From contig CAJTVH010000003.1 in the NCBI GenBank assembly GCA_910579745.1, forward strand, positions 45,694-109,693: a stretch of DNA of 64,000 bases. Direction: 5' to 3'. A program made the position numbers and the translations under genes. Below are positions 7,837-15,787 of the stretch, piece after piece; the first letter of the stretch is position 1; the number at the start of each line of letters is the position of its first letter. Source of the DNA: an uncultured Clostridia bacterium (GTDB taxonomy: Bacteria; Bacillota; Clostridia; Lachnospirales; CAG-274). Under the pieces are notes generated by a model that was not told the origin of the DNA, did not search any database, and was given only the letters and a program-made list of their open reading frames with translations.

Positions 7837-10005
7837 CTATTTCATTGTTTCTTTCAGCTGATTTAAAATATCTTTCATAGGATTATTAATTTCCGTATCC
7901 TTATTAAGATTTTTCAAAAACTTCTGAACATTTCTTTTGTCCATTTTGTTTCCCTCCACTTTTTTTCTCTCCTGAAAAACGGAATATCTTTCTCTGTAAC
8001 CACAGGCACAAACAAACCTTTTACCGTCGCCCTCTCCCACAAGCTCAAGTTTTTTGTGGCATTCCGGACACCTGGCGTTTGTAACGACGGAAACAGATTT
8101 TTTATATCCGCACTCTCTGTCCTGACATACAAGCATCTTTCCCTTTTTGCCTTTAACCTCAAGCATAAGTTTCCCGCACTCCGGACATTTTGTCGTAGAC
8201 ATATTATCATGCTTAAAAACAGCGTCGCTTGACTTTATTTCTCCAATAATACGTCTTGTATATTCCCTTATTTCTTCCATAAAAGAATTTTTATCAAGAC
8301 CGCCTTTAGCTATTTTGCCAAGTTTAAGCTCCCATAAAGCGGTCATCTCAGGAGATTTTAAATCTTTCGGCACAAGTCCCAGAAGCTGTTTTCCTTTTGA
8401 TGTAATAAAAATATCATTGACTCTTTTCTCGATTAAATAAGAGCTGAAAAGTTTCTCAATAATATCGGCCCTTGTGGCGACAGTACCAAGCCCGCCCGTT
8501 TCCCCAAGAGTCTTGCTTAAAAGCTTATCATTGTTTTCCATATATTTAGCGGGATTTTCCATGGCGGAAAGTAAAGTCGCTTCCGTAAATCTCGCCGGAG
8601 GTTTTGTGCTTCCGGAAGTAAGATTTACCTTATCGGCTAAAATTTCCTGTCCTTTGGTAAAATCAGGCAAATTCTGTATTTTCTCTTCCTCATCGTCCTC
8701 ATAATCATAAACTTCCTTATACCCCTTTTTTAGAACTTTTCTTCCCTTAGCGAAAAACAATTCTCCCCCTATATCACATTTAACACTAATTTGCTCATAC
8801 TCAAAAGGCGGATATAAAACGCAGAGAAATCTTTTTACAACCATATCATAAATTTTCTTTTCCCTGTCCGTAAACTCATCATAATAAACAGGCTGTTCCG
8901 TGGGAATAATAGCGTGATGGTCTGAAACCTTTTTATTATTGACAAAATTCGAGTTTCCCTTAATCTTTGTTTTTAAAAGAACATTTTTAAATTTAAAATA
9001 TTCTTTAGGCAGTGCCGAAAGTCTTTCGGGGATTGTCTCAACAATATCTTCCGTTAAATACCTTGAATCAGTACGGGGATAAGTTAAAACCTTATGTCTC
9101 TCATAAAGAGTCTGCATAATAGACAGTGTTTCCTTAGCTGAGAATCCAAACCTTTTATTAGCGTCTCTCTGTAATTCCGTCAAATCGTACAATAACGGTG
9201 AATACGCTTTTTTAACATTTTTCTCAACAGAAATAATTTTTCCTTTCTTATTTTTAACGTTTTGAATAGCAAAATCTCTTTTTTCCCTGTCAAATGTTTT
9301 AATATCACCGCTTTTCGCTTCCGTCCATGTAAATTTAATTCCTGAGTGTAAAATCTCAAAACCGAAATACTGGGCAGGCTTAAAATTTTTAATATCCTCT
9401 TCTCTTTTAAAAATTATAGAAAGAGTTGGGGTCTGCACTCTCCCGCAGGAAAGCTGAGCGTTAAATTTAGATGTCAGCGCTCTCGTGGCGTTAATTCCGA
9501 CAAGCCAGTCGGCCTCAGCCCTTGAAACGGCTGAATAATATAAATTATCGTATTCTTTTCCGTTTTTAAGTTTTAAAAATCCCTCTTTTATAGCTTTATC
9601 CGTAACGGAAGAAATCCAAAGCCTTTTAAGAGGTTTTTTATTTCCCGCTTTTAAAAGACACCACCGCGCCACAAGTTCCCCCTCTCTTCCCGCGTCTGTG
9701 GCAATAACAACCTCCGAAATATCTTTTCTGTGAATAAGGGTTTTAACAACGCCAAATTGCTTTGAGGTTTGCTTTATAACGACAAGCTCAGCTTTTTTAG
9801 GCATAATAGGCAAATCGCTAAGATTCCAGCTTTTATATTTATCGTCATACTTTTCCGGGTCGGCGAGAGTAACAAGATGCCCCATAGCCCATGTCACGAC
9901 GTATTTTCCTCCCTCTATGAAACCGTTCTTACTGTTTTTACAGCCAAGAACTCTCGCTATATCCTTTCCTACAGAGGGTTTTTCAGCGATAACAAGAGTT
10001 TTCAT
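7837..10005 (-). CDS. topB: DNA topoisomerase III (type IA)
   Basis: A 722-residue type IA topoisomerase that relaxes and decatenates DNA through a single-strand break. In order: N-terminal Toprim domain with KPSVGKDIARVLG and the metal-binding ATDAGREGELVARW; the CGRVQTPTLSI strand; the active-site tyrosine in YPRTDSRYL; and two C-terminal zinc ribbons (CPECGKLM...CQDRECGY and CPECHKKL...CACGY). Most TopB enzymes have fewer C-terminal zinc modules, but such tails are common in Clostridia. The start ATG shares one base with the trpA stop (TAATG), so translation is probably coupled to the trp operon, an unusual partner. A hairpin follows. Confidence 0.95.
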   Translation of the reverse strand: MKTLVIAEKPSVGKDIARVLGCKNSKNGFIEGGKYVVTWAMGHLVTLADPEKYDDKYKSWNLSDLPIMPKKAELVVIKQTSKQFGVVKTLIHRKDISEVVIATDAGREGELVARWCLLKAGNKKPLKRLWISSVTDKAIKEGFLKLKNGKEYDNLYYSAVSRAEADWLVGINATRALTSKFNAQLSCGRVQTPTLSIIFKREEDIKNFKPAQYFGFEILHSGIKFTWTEAKSGDIKTFDREKRDFAIQNVKNKKGKIISVEKNVKKAYSPLLYDLTELQRDANKRFGFSAKETLSIMQTLYERHKVLTYPRTDSRYLTEDIVETIPERLSALPKEYFKFKNVLLKTKIKGNSNFVNNKKVSDHHAIIPTEQPVYYDEFTDREKKIYDMVVKRFLCVLYPPFEYEQISVKCDIGGELFFAKGRKVLKKGYKEVYDYEDDEEEKIQNLPDFTKGQEILADKVNLTSGSTKPPARFTEATLLSAMENPAKYMENNDKLLSKTLGETGGLGTVATRADIIEKLFSSYLIEKRVNDIFITSKGKQLLGLVPKDLKSPEMTALWELKLGKIAKGGLDKNSFMEEIREYTRRIIGEIKSSDAVFKHDNMSTTKCPECGKLMLEVKGKKGKMLVCQDRECGYKKSVSVVTNARCPECHKKLELVGEGDGKRFVCACGYRERYSVFQERKKVEGNKMDKRNVQKFLKNLNKDTEINNPMKDILNQLKETMK

Positions 10006-10775
10006 TATTTTATCTCCTTAATAAATGATTTTAATTTGTCTAAGTCCCCGTCGCTCTCAAAAATTCTTCTTACAATAGCCGAACCAATAATCACACCGTC
10101 GGCGTCTTTCTCAAAAAGCTTAACATCGTCTTTTGAGGAAATACCAAATCCAACGCAAACAGGAGTTTCCGTTTCTTCTTTAACACGGTTAATAAAAGAA
10201 AATATGCGTTTATCAAAAGTCTTCCTCTCCCCTGTGACTCCAAGGGAGGACACACAGTAAATAAAACCCTTTGAGTTTTTAACAAGCGTAGGCATGCGCT
10301 TACCCGACGTAATAGCTATAAGAGGAATACAATATAAATCCGTATTCTCTATTAAAGCGGAAATCTCGTCATATTCCTCATAAGGCAAATCGGGGACAAT
10401 AATTCCGTCAAGCCCGGAATCTAAACAGTTATTGATAAACTTTTCCTTTCCATAGCCAAAAATAGTACTGTAATAAACCATAGCCACTAAAGCCACATTG
10501 GATTTTTTTCTTATATTTTTAACAGTGTCAAAAAATTTATCCAATTTAAAACCGCCGTTTATAGACCTTAAAGAAGCCGCTTGAATAACGGGGCCGTCGG
10601 CGAGAGGGTCTGAAAAAGGAATTCCGACCTCAATAATATGACAGCCCGCCTCCTCAAGAGCGTAAATAATCTTTTCCGTATACTCAAGAGACGGGTCTCC
10701 TCCGCATACATAAGGTATAAAGGCCTTTTCTCCCCTGTCTTTCATAATCTTAAATTTCTCATCAATTCTATTCAT
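10005..10775 (-). CDS. trpA: tryptophan synthase alpha chain
   Basis: The 256-residue alpha subunit cleaves indole-3-glycerol phosphate to indole and glyceraldehyde-3-phosphate and passes indole to TrpB. A TIM barrel is shown by EVGIPFSDPLADGPVIQAA (catalytic Glu near 50, Asp near 61), DGIIVPDLPYEE and the phosphate-binding VGFGISSKDDV...DGVIIGSAIV. It is 16 bp downstream of trpB and overlaps the topB start by one base. Last trp gene of the operon. Confidence 0.97.
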   Translation of the reverse strand: MNRIDEKFKIMKDRGEKAFIPYVCGGDPSLEYTEKIIYALEEAGCHIIEVGIPFSDPLADGPVIQAASLRSINGGFKLDKFFDTVKNIRKKSNVALVAMVYYSTIFGYGKEKFINNCLDSGLDGIIVPDLPYEEYDEISALIENTDLYCIPLIAITSGKRMPTLVKNSKGFIYCVSSLGVTGERKTFDKRIFSFINRVKEETETPVCVGFGISSKDDVKLFEKDADGVIIGSAIVRRIFESDGDLDKLKSFIKEIK

Positions 10776-10791
10776 AATAAATTATTCCCCC

Positions 10792-11973
10792 TTAAAATTT
10801 CTTTCCAAGATATTTAGCGACGGTATGGACGTCTTTATCACCTCTGCCCGAGAGATTAACGACAATAATCTCGTCATTTCTCATTTTAGGAGCCTCCTTA
10901 AGTGCCGCGGCCAAAGCGTGAGAACTTTCGATGGCTGGCATAATTCCCTCGTATCTGCAAAGCGTTTTAAACGCCTCGATAGACTCGTCGTCAGTAACAG
11001 AAGTATATATAACTCTTCCCGAATCTTTAAGATATGAGTGCTCAGGACCAACTCCGGGATAATCAAGCCCAGCGGAAATAGAGTAAGCCGTCTTTATAAG
11101 TCCGTCTTCATCCTGAAGTATGTAAGTTTTCATTCCGTGCAGAATACCCGTTCTTCCCTCAGCGAAAGCGGAAGCGTGCTCTCCTGTCTCGATACCTCTC
11201 CCAGCCGCCTCAACTCCGATAAGCTCAACGTTTTTATCATTAATAAAAGGATAAAACATACCTATAGAGTTACTTCCGCCTCCTACACAGGCGAAAATCT
11301 TATCAGGAAGCCTTCCCTCAGTATCCATAATCTGCTTTCTTGTCTCATCTCCTATAATTCTCTGAAAATCCCTCACCATAGTAGGATAAGGATGAGGGCC
11401 TACGGCAGATCCGATTATATAAAAAGTATCCTCCGCCCTCGCCGCCCATGTCCTTATGGCCTCGTTTGTGGCGTCTTTTAAAGTTCCTGTGCCGCTTGAG
11501 ACAGGAATAACCTTAGCCCCCAAAAGTTCCATGCGAAAAACATTGAGTTTTTGCCTCTCAATGTCCTCAACCCCCATATATACCTCGCACTCCATATCAA
11601 ACAAAGCCGCTACTGTCGCTGTTGCGACGCCGTGCTGTCCCGCTCCAGTCTCAGCGATAACTTTTGTTTTTCCCATATGTTTGGCTAGAAGCGCCTGCCC
11701 TATAGCGTTGTTTATTTTATGCGCTCCCGTATGGTTAAGGTCTTCCCTTTTAAGATATATTTTAGCTCCGCCGCTCATTTTTGTAAGTCTGTCAGCGTAA
11801 TACAAAACAGACGGTCTTCCTACATATTGTCTCATATATTCTATAAAATCATTTTTAAACTCGTCTGTGGAACAATACTCCAAATATTCTCTCTCAAGTG
11901 TTTTTAAAGTGTTCATAAGCGTTTCAGGGACAAACTGACCGCCATACTCACCAAAATCCTTATTTAAACTCAT
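10792..11973 (-). CDS. trpB: tryptophan synthase beta chain
   Basis: The 393-residue PLP enzyme condenses indole with L-serine to give L-tryptophan. Signatures: N-terminal FGEYGGQFVPETLM, the cofactor lysine in HTGAHKINNAIGQ, the glycine-rich phosphate cup GGGSNSIG, and the C-terminal HALAAALK...NLSGRGDKDVHT. The sequence is of the common TrpB1 type that pairs with TrpA. Its start overlaps the trpF end by 14 bp. Confidence 0.98.
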   Translation of the reverse strand: MSLNKDFGEYGGQFVPETLMNTLKTLEREYLEYCSTDEFKNDFIEYMRQYVGRPSVLYYADRLTKMSGGAKIYLKREDLNHTGAHKINNAIGQALLAKHMGKTKVIAETGAGQHGVATATVAALFDMECEVYMGVEDIERQKLNVFRMELLGAKVIPVSSGTGTLKDATNEAIRTWAARAEDTFYIIGSAVGPHPYPTMVRDFQRIIGDETRKQIMDTEGRLPDKIFACVGGGSNSIGMFYPFINDKNVELIGVEAAGRGIETGEHASAFAEGRTGILHGMKTYILQDEDGLIKTAYSISAGLDYPGVGPEHSYLKDSGRVIYTSVTDDESIEAFKTLCRYEGIMPAIESSHALAAALKEAPKMRNDEIIVVNLSGRGDKDVHTVAKYLGKKF

Positions 11974-12580
11974 TTTTAATCCTCCTCATAAGACTTTTAA
12001 TTTTATTATAATCTTTAACGCCGTCTGTCTCAACGGAAGAGCTCAAGTCCAAAACATTAGGCCTGACCATCTCATAAGCCTTCAAAATATTGTCCTCATT
12101 AAGTCCTCCCGCCAAAACTGTAAAATATTTCTCACTAAAATTTCGGGCCAGCTTCCATTTAAAAGTCTTTCCGCTTCCCCCTCTTAAATCTTTAGTATAT
12201 GTGTCAAGAAGAAATCCATCGGCGTTTTTAAACCTTTCGGCGATAACCTCCGGCTTTTCTAAATTGACGGAAATACTTTTCCATAAAATACGGTTTTTAA
12301 AATTTCCGCAGAACTCATCATTCTCATCAGAATGGAGCTGAACAACGTCTAAATTCACAAAATCAGCTATTTTTCTAACCTCTGAAATACTCATATCGGC
12401 GAAAACTCCCACTGTTTTAATGTCTTTCCTCAAATTATTTTTAATCTCTAAAGCGGTTTCTTTTGAAACAAGCCGCTTGCTTTTAGCGAAAACAAAACCT
12501 ACATAATCAATTTGAAAATCATTAACCTTAAAAGCGTCGTCAGCGGTTTTAAGCCCGCAGATTTTAATTTTTACCCTCAT
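11960..12580 (-). CDS. trpF: phosphoribosylanthranilate isomerase
   Basis: A 206-residue TIM-barrel enzyme that rearranges phosphoribosylanthranilate into CdRP. It opens with KIKICGLKTADDA (catalytic cysteine), contains DYVGFVFAKSKRLV, VQLHSDE and the phosphate site FTVLAGGLNEDN, and ends DLSSSVETDGVKD with the catalytic aspartate region. It overlaps trpC by 17 bp and trpB by 14 bp, so it is tightly coupled to both. Confidence 0.96.
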   Translation of the reverse strand: MRVKIKICGLKTADDAFKVNDFQIDYVGFVFAKSKRLVSKETALEIKNNLRKDIKTVGVFADMSISEVRKIADFVNLDVVQLHSDENDEFCGNFKNRILWKSISVNLEKPEVIAERFKNADGFLLDTYTKDLRGGSGKTFKWKLARNFSEKYFTVLAGGLNEDNILKAYEMVRPNVLDLSSSVETDGVKDYNKIKSLMRRIKNEFK

Positions 12581-13349
12581 AGGCTCTTTTAAACACCTCC
12601 GCCTTTTTCGCTATATCCCCGCATCTCATAAAGCTCTCGCCCACAAGAACGGCTGAAACCCCCGCTTCCTTTATAATCTCAATATCCTCCATTGTATGAA
12701 TACCGCTTTCGCTTACAGCTAAAACCCCGTCAGGAATCATTTTGGAAAGTCTGACAGTAGTATTAATATCCTCTGAGAAATCATATAAATTTCTGTTGTT
12801 TACACCAATAATCTTAGCGCCCGCCAAAAGCGCCGTTTCAAGCTCTCTTTCATTGTGAACCTCGACAAGAGCCCTCATTTTAAGACCATGGACAATATTC
12901 AAAAACTCTCTCAGCGCCCTTTTCTCACTTATAATAGCGACAATAAGCAGAACAGCGCTTGCCCCAAGTTCCCTTGCCTCAAAAATCTGCAATGGACTTA
13001 TTATAAAATCCTTTCTCAAAAGAGGCAGAGAAATTTCCTTATGTATTTCTTTGAGATAATCGGGACTTCCCATAAAGAAATGCTCCTCTGTCAAAACGGA
13101 TACGGCGTCAACGGCGTTTTCATATTGTTTGGCGATTTCAACAGGATTAAAGTTGTCTTTAATAACGCCTCTTGACGGAGAGGCTTTTTTTACCTCTCCG
13201 ATAATAGAAAGACCGTCTTTCGACAAAGCCTCATAGAAATCCAAAACAGAAGTGTCTTTTACACTCTCGGCGATTTTTAAAGCGTCAAAGCAATATTCAT
13301 TTTTCTCAAGAGTAATTTTCTTTTTGCTAACAATATCGTCAAGAATCAT
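12564..13349 (-). CDS. trpC: indole-3-glycerol phosphate synthase
   Basis: A 261-residue TIM barrel that closes the indole ring from CdRP. The motif GEVKKASPSRG (catalytic lysine) near residue 53, LRKDFIISP, ALVEVHNERELETAL, IGVNNRNLYDF and SESGIHTMEDI are all present. It begins in the last base of trpG. In most operons trpD lies between trpG and trpC; here nothing does. Confidence 0.97.
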   Translation of the reverse strand: MILDDIVSKKKITLEKNEYCFDALKIAESVKDTSVLDFYEALSKDGLSIIGEVKKASPSRGVIKDNFNPVEIAKQYENAVDAVSVLTEEHFFMGSPDYLKEIHKEISLPLLRKDFIISPLQIFEARELGASAVLLIVAIISEKRALREFLNIVHGLKMRALVEVHNERELETALLAGAKIIGVNNRNLYDFSEDINTTVRLSKMIPDGVLAVSESGIHTMEDIEIIKEAGVSAVLVGESFMRCGDIAKKAEVFKRAYEGKN

Positions 13350-13915
13350 TAAAATTTACCTCCAATAAAATTTTCTATAAGTTTCATCCCCTCAGGAGTG
13401 TAAATAGACTCAGGATGAAACTGAAGTCCGACAACGTCAAACTCCTTATGCTTAAAGGCCATAATCTCACCGTCAGTCTCCGCGATAACCTCAAGACAAT
13501 CAGGCAATTTCTCAGGAACAACGGATAAGGAATGGTATCTCGCCGCCTGTGTTGGATTTGATATTCCGTTAAAAATTCCATTTCCGTTATGATAAATCAT
13601 AGACGCTTTTCCATGAAATAACTCTTTAGCGTTTGAGACAAACCCTCCGAAAGCGACAGCGATAGACTGATGTCCAAGACAAACCCCTAAAATTGGGATT
13701 TTCCCCGCCGCGTTTTTAATAATTTCGATACAGTTCCCCGCTTCCATTGGTGTTTTAGGGCCCGGGGAAATAACTATTCTATCCGGTTCCATCGCAAGAA
13801 TTTCCTTTGACGTTATCTCGTCATTTCTGAATACCCTAATATATTTATCAAACTCTCCTATATACTGATATAAATTAAATGTAAACGAGTCATAATTATC
13901 AACAAGCACCGTCAT
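13349..13915 (-). CDS. trpG: anthranilate synthase component II (glutamine amidotransferase)
   Basis: A 188-residue class I glutamine amidotransferase that feeds ammonia to TrpE. The catalytic cysteine is in ILGVCLGHQSIAVAFGG and the His-Glu pair in VGLQFHPESI. It is of stand-alone length, without the C-terminal TrpD fusion seen in some bacteria. Clostridia often share TrpG with para-aminobenzoate synthesis, and this copy may do so. Its ends touch trpE and trpC by single bases. Confidence 0.96.
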   Translation of the reverse strand: MTVLVDNYDSFTFNLYQYIGEFDKYIRVFRNDEITSKEILAMEPDRIVISPGPKTPMEAGNCIEIIKNAAGKIPILGVCLGHQSIAVAFGGFVSNAKELFHGKASMIYHNGNGIFNGISNPTQAARYHSLSVVPEKLPDCLEVIAETDGEIMAFKHKEFDVVGLQFHPESIYTPEGMKLIENFIGGKF

Positions 13916-15309
13916 TATACCTCACCTCCTATAGTTTTAACTAAAGCTCTCACTTTGTTGTGGCTTTCCTCATACTCCATCTCAGAAACAGAATCGGCCA
14001 CAATTCCCGCTCCCGCCTGCATATAAACTTTACCATTTTTAATAATCATCGTCCTTATAGCTATACACATATCCATATTTCCATTAAAACTGAAATATCC
14101 TACGGCTCCGCCGTAAATTCCCCTTTTCTCCTCCTCAAGTTCCTCAATTATTTCCATAGCTCGGATTTTGGGCGCTCCTGAGAGGGTTCCCGCGGGAAGA
14201 AAAGACGATAGAACAGAAACAGCGTCATATCCTTCTCTTTTAATTCCCTCTACAAGCGACACAAGGTGCATAACGTGAGAATAATACTGAACTTTCATAA
14301 ATTTAGTGACTTTAACGCTTCCTATCTCTGAGATCCTGCCCATATCATTTCTGGCAAGGTCAACAAGCATAACGTGCTCCGCCTTTTCCTTTGGGTCATT
14401 CTGCATTTCTCTGGCGAGACGTAAATCGTCCTCAAAGTCTTTTCCCCGTTTTCGCGTTCCCGCTATAGGACATGTATAAACTTTATTCTTGTTCACCTCC
14501 ACAAGCATTTCAGGAGAACTTCCGGCGACTTGATAATCCTCAAAATTAAAATAATACAAATAAGGGGACGGATTAATTGCTCTTAACTTTCTGTACAGAT
14601 TAATCGGGTCCTGATCTGTATCAGCGGTAAGCCGCTGAGAAAGCACAACCTGAAAAATATCGCCGTTATATATGTATTTTTTCGCTTTTTCCACAATACT
14701 CATATACTTTTCCTTAGTCATATTGGAAATAAAGCTGATTTTATCCGTTTTTGGAATATCATAACGCTCTGAGGGTATTTTGGATTTAACTTCTCTTTCC
14801 ATTCTGTCAAGAACTTCTCCAGCTCGTTTCTTCCCGCCGTCGTCTTTTTTCTCTAAAACAACAAGATTGATAATATCATGTAAATGGTCGTAAACAATAA
14901 ATTCTGTAAAAATCATAAGATGCACAGCTGGAGTCTCTATAGATTCAAAATTCTCATCCGGAATCTTCTCATACTGTTTAATAACGTCATAAGAGACAAC
15001 CCCCACAGCACCGCCTTGAAACGATATATCAAGCTCACACTCAACCTTAAATTTACGGATATAATCTCTTACACCGTCAAGAAGCTTGCCCTCTACCTCC
15101 CTGACATTTCCGTTTTCCTCAATAGTAAGTTTCTTCGTTCCTTTTAAAACAGCCGCGGGATTTTTACCCATAAAAGAAAAATTTGTTTTTCCGTCTCCTC
15201 GGCTTTCAAGGATAAAACCTTTTTCCCTGCCAACATATTTATAAAATAAAGTTATCGGCGTTTCCGTATCTCCTGAAAACTTCCTTATATAAGCTTTAAG
15301 CTCTTCCAT
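13915..15309 (-). CDS. trpE: anthranilate synthase component I
   Basis: A 464-residue enzyme that turns chorismate into anthranilate using ammonia from TrpG. The N-terminal feedback-site motif is seen as FILESRGDG. The C-terminal chorismate-binding domain has FQVVLSQRL, SPSPYLYYFNFEDYQVAGSSPEM-type blocks (residues about 255-280), PIAGTRKRG, VDLARNDMGR and AGTLSGAPKIRAME. It is the first structural gene behind the T-box leader; ATG at 15309 with AAGGAGTGA upstream. Confidence 0.97.
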   Translation of the reverse strand: MEELKAYIRKFSGDTETPITLFYKYVGREKGFILESRGDGKTNFSFMGKNPAAVLKGTKKLTIEENGNVREVEGKLLDGVRDYIRKFKVECELDISFQGGAVGVVSYDVIKQYEKIPDENFESIETPAVHLMIFTEFIVYDHLHDIINLVVLEKKDDGGKKRAGEVLDRMEREVKSKIPSERYDIPKTDKISFISNMTKEKYMSIVEKAKKYIYNGDIFQVVLSQRLTADTDQDPINLYRKLRAINPSPYLYYFNFEDYQVAGSSPEMLVEVNKNKVYTCPIAGTRKRGKDFEDDLRLAREMQNDPKEKAEHVMLVDLARNDMGRISEIGSVKVTKFMKVQYYSHVMHLVSLVEGIKREGYDAVSVLSSFLPAGTLSGAPKIRAMEIIEELEEEKRGIYGGAVGYFSFNGNMDMCIAIRTMIIKNGKVYMQAGAGIVADSVSEMEYEESHNKVRALVKTIGGEV

Positions 15310-15350
15310 AAAATCACTCCTTAAAAATACAATATACTTTTATACAAAAA

Positions 15351-15386
15351 AAAGGTATCTTACCCCATATGGGACAAGATACCTTG
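15351..15386 (-). terminator. T-box-controlled terminator before trpE
   Basis: On the minus strand AAGGTATCTTG pairs with TAAGATACCTT around a short loop, followed by eight T. In the competing state the T-box sequence just upstream would pair with the 5' part of this stem. Confidence 0.9.
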
Positions 15387-15617
15387 TTAAGCCACCCAAA
15401 CGCAAAAAAGCATCAAAAAAATCCGATACAAACATATCTTACCTCTGTAACGTGAGGACACGTTCAAAGCTACTCAAAAACTTTTCGCCCGAAATCTCAT
15501 GAACCCATTCCCCAAAAGCGTCCGTATCGGCTTCCACCACCGCCGACTCTCTGTAACTTCCGCAAAAAGGTACTCTTTTCAATCAAAGACTTTAAATACA
15601 AATATAAAACTGTTATG
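15387..15617 (-). promoter_or_regulatory. T-box riboswitch, tRNA-Trp responsive
   Basis: The leader shows the order of a T-box: an AGAGAG element and GGTGGTGGAAGCC in stem I, a specifier region GGGGAATGGGTTCATGAG with TGG (Trp codon) at 15507-15505, the stem-III region with GAACGTG...CACGTTACAGAGG, and the antiterminator core TTTGGGTGGC at 15391-15400. Uncharged tRNA-Trp is expected to stabilise the antiterminator and switch on trpEGCFBA-topB. The T-box core departs from the consensus (GGGTGGCTTAAC rather than GGGTGGNACCGCG), so its assignment relies on context. The choice of TGG over overlapping GGG rests on its place and on the downstream operon. Confidence 0.85.
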
Positions 15618-15623
15618 AGTTAT

Positions 15624-15651
15624 ATTATACCACATATTTTTTATTTGTAAA
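15624..15651 (-). promoter_or_regulatory. trp operon promoter
   Basis: Minus strand: -35 TTTACA (15646-15651), 16-bp spacer, -10 TATAAT (15624-15629), giving a start near 15617 at the beginning of the T-box RNA. Confidence 0.8.
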
Positions 15652-15787
15652 GAGTTTTTTTATTTTTCTAACATTTGTCTTATAAAACTTTAAATGTACA
15701 TCCGCCTTATAACTTTTATTCATATCTTTCACTGACTTTTGCAATTAATAAACTAAAAAGTCCCGTACGCTGTTCTAAAATACCACC

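Noticed and set aside
9769..10260. Plus-strand frame of 163 codons across trpA/topB
   Set aside because: Antisense shadow of two well-supported genes, with no ribosome site or known pattern.
15501..15512. GGG (glycine) as T-box specifier codon
   Set aside because: GGG overlaps TGG in the same loop, but the operon makes tryptophan and TGG is followed by a purine as expected.
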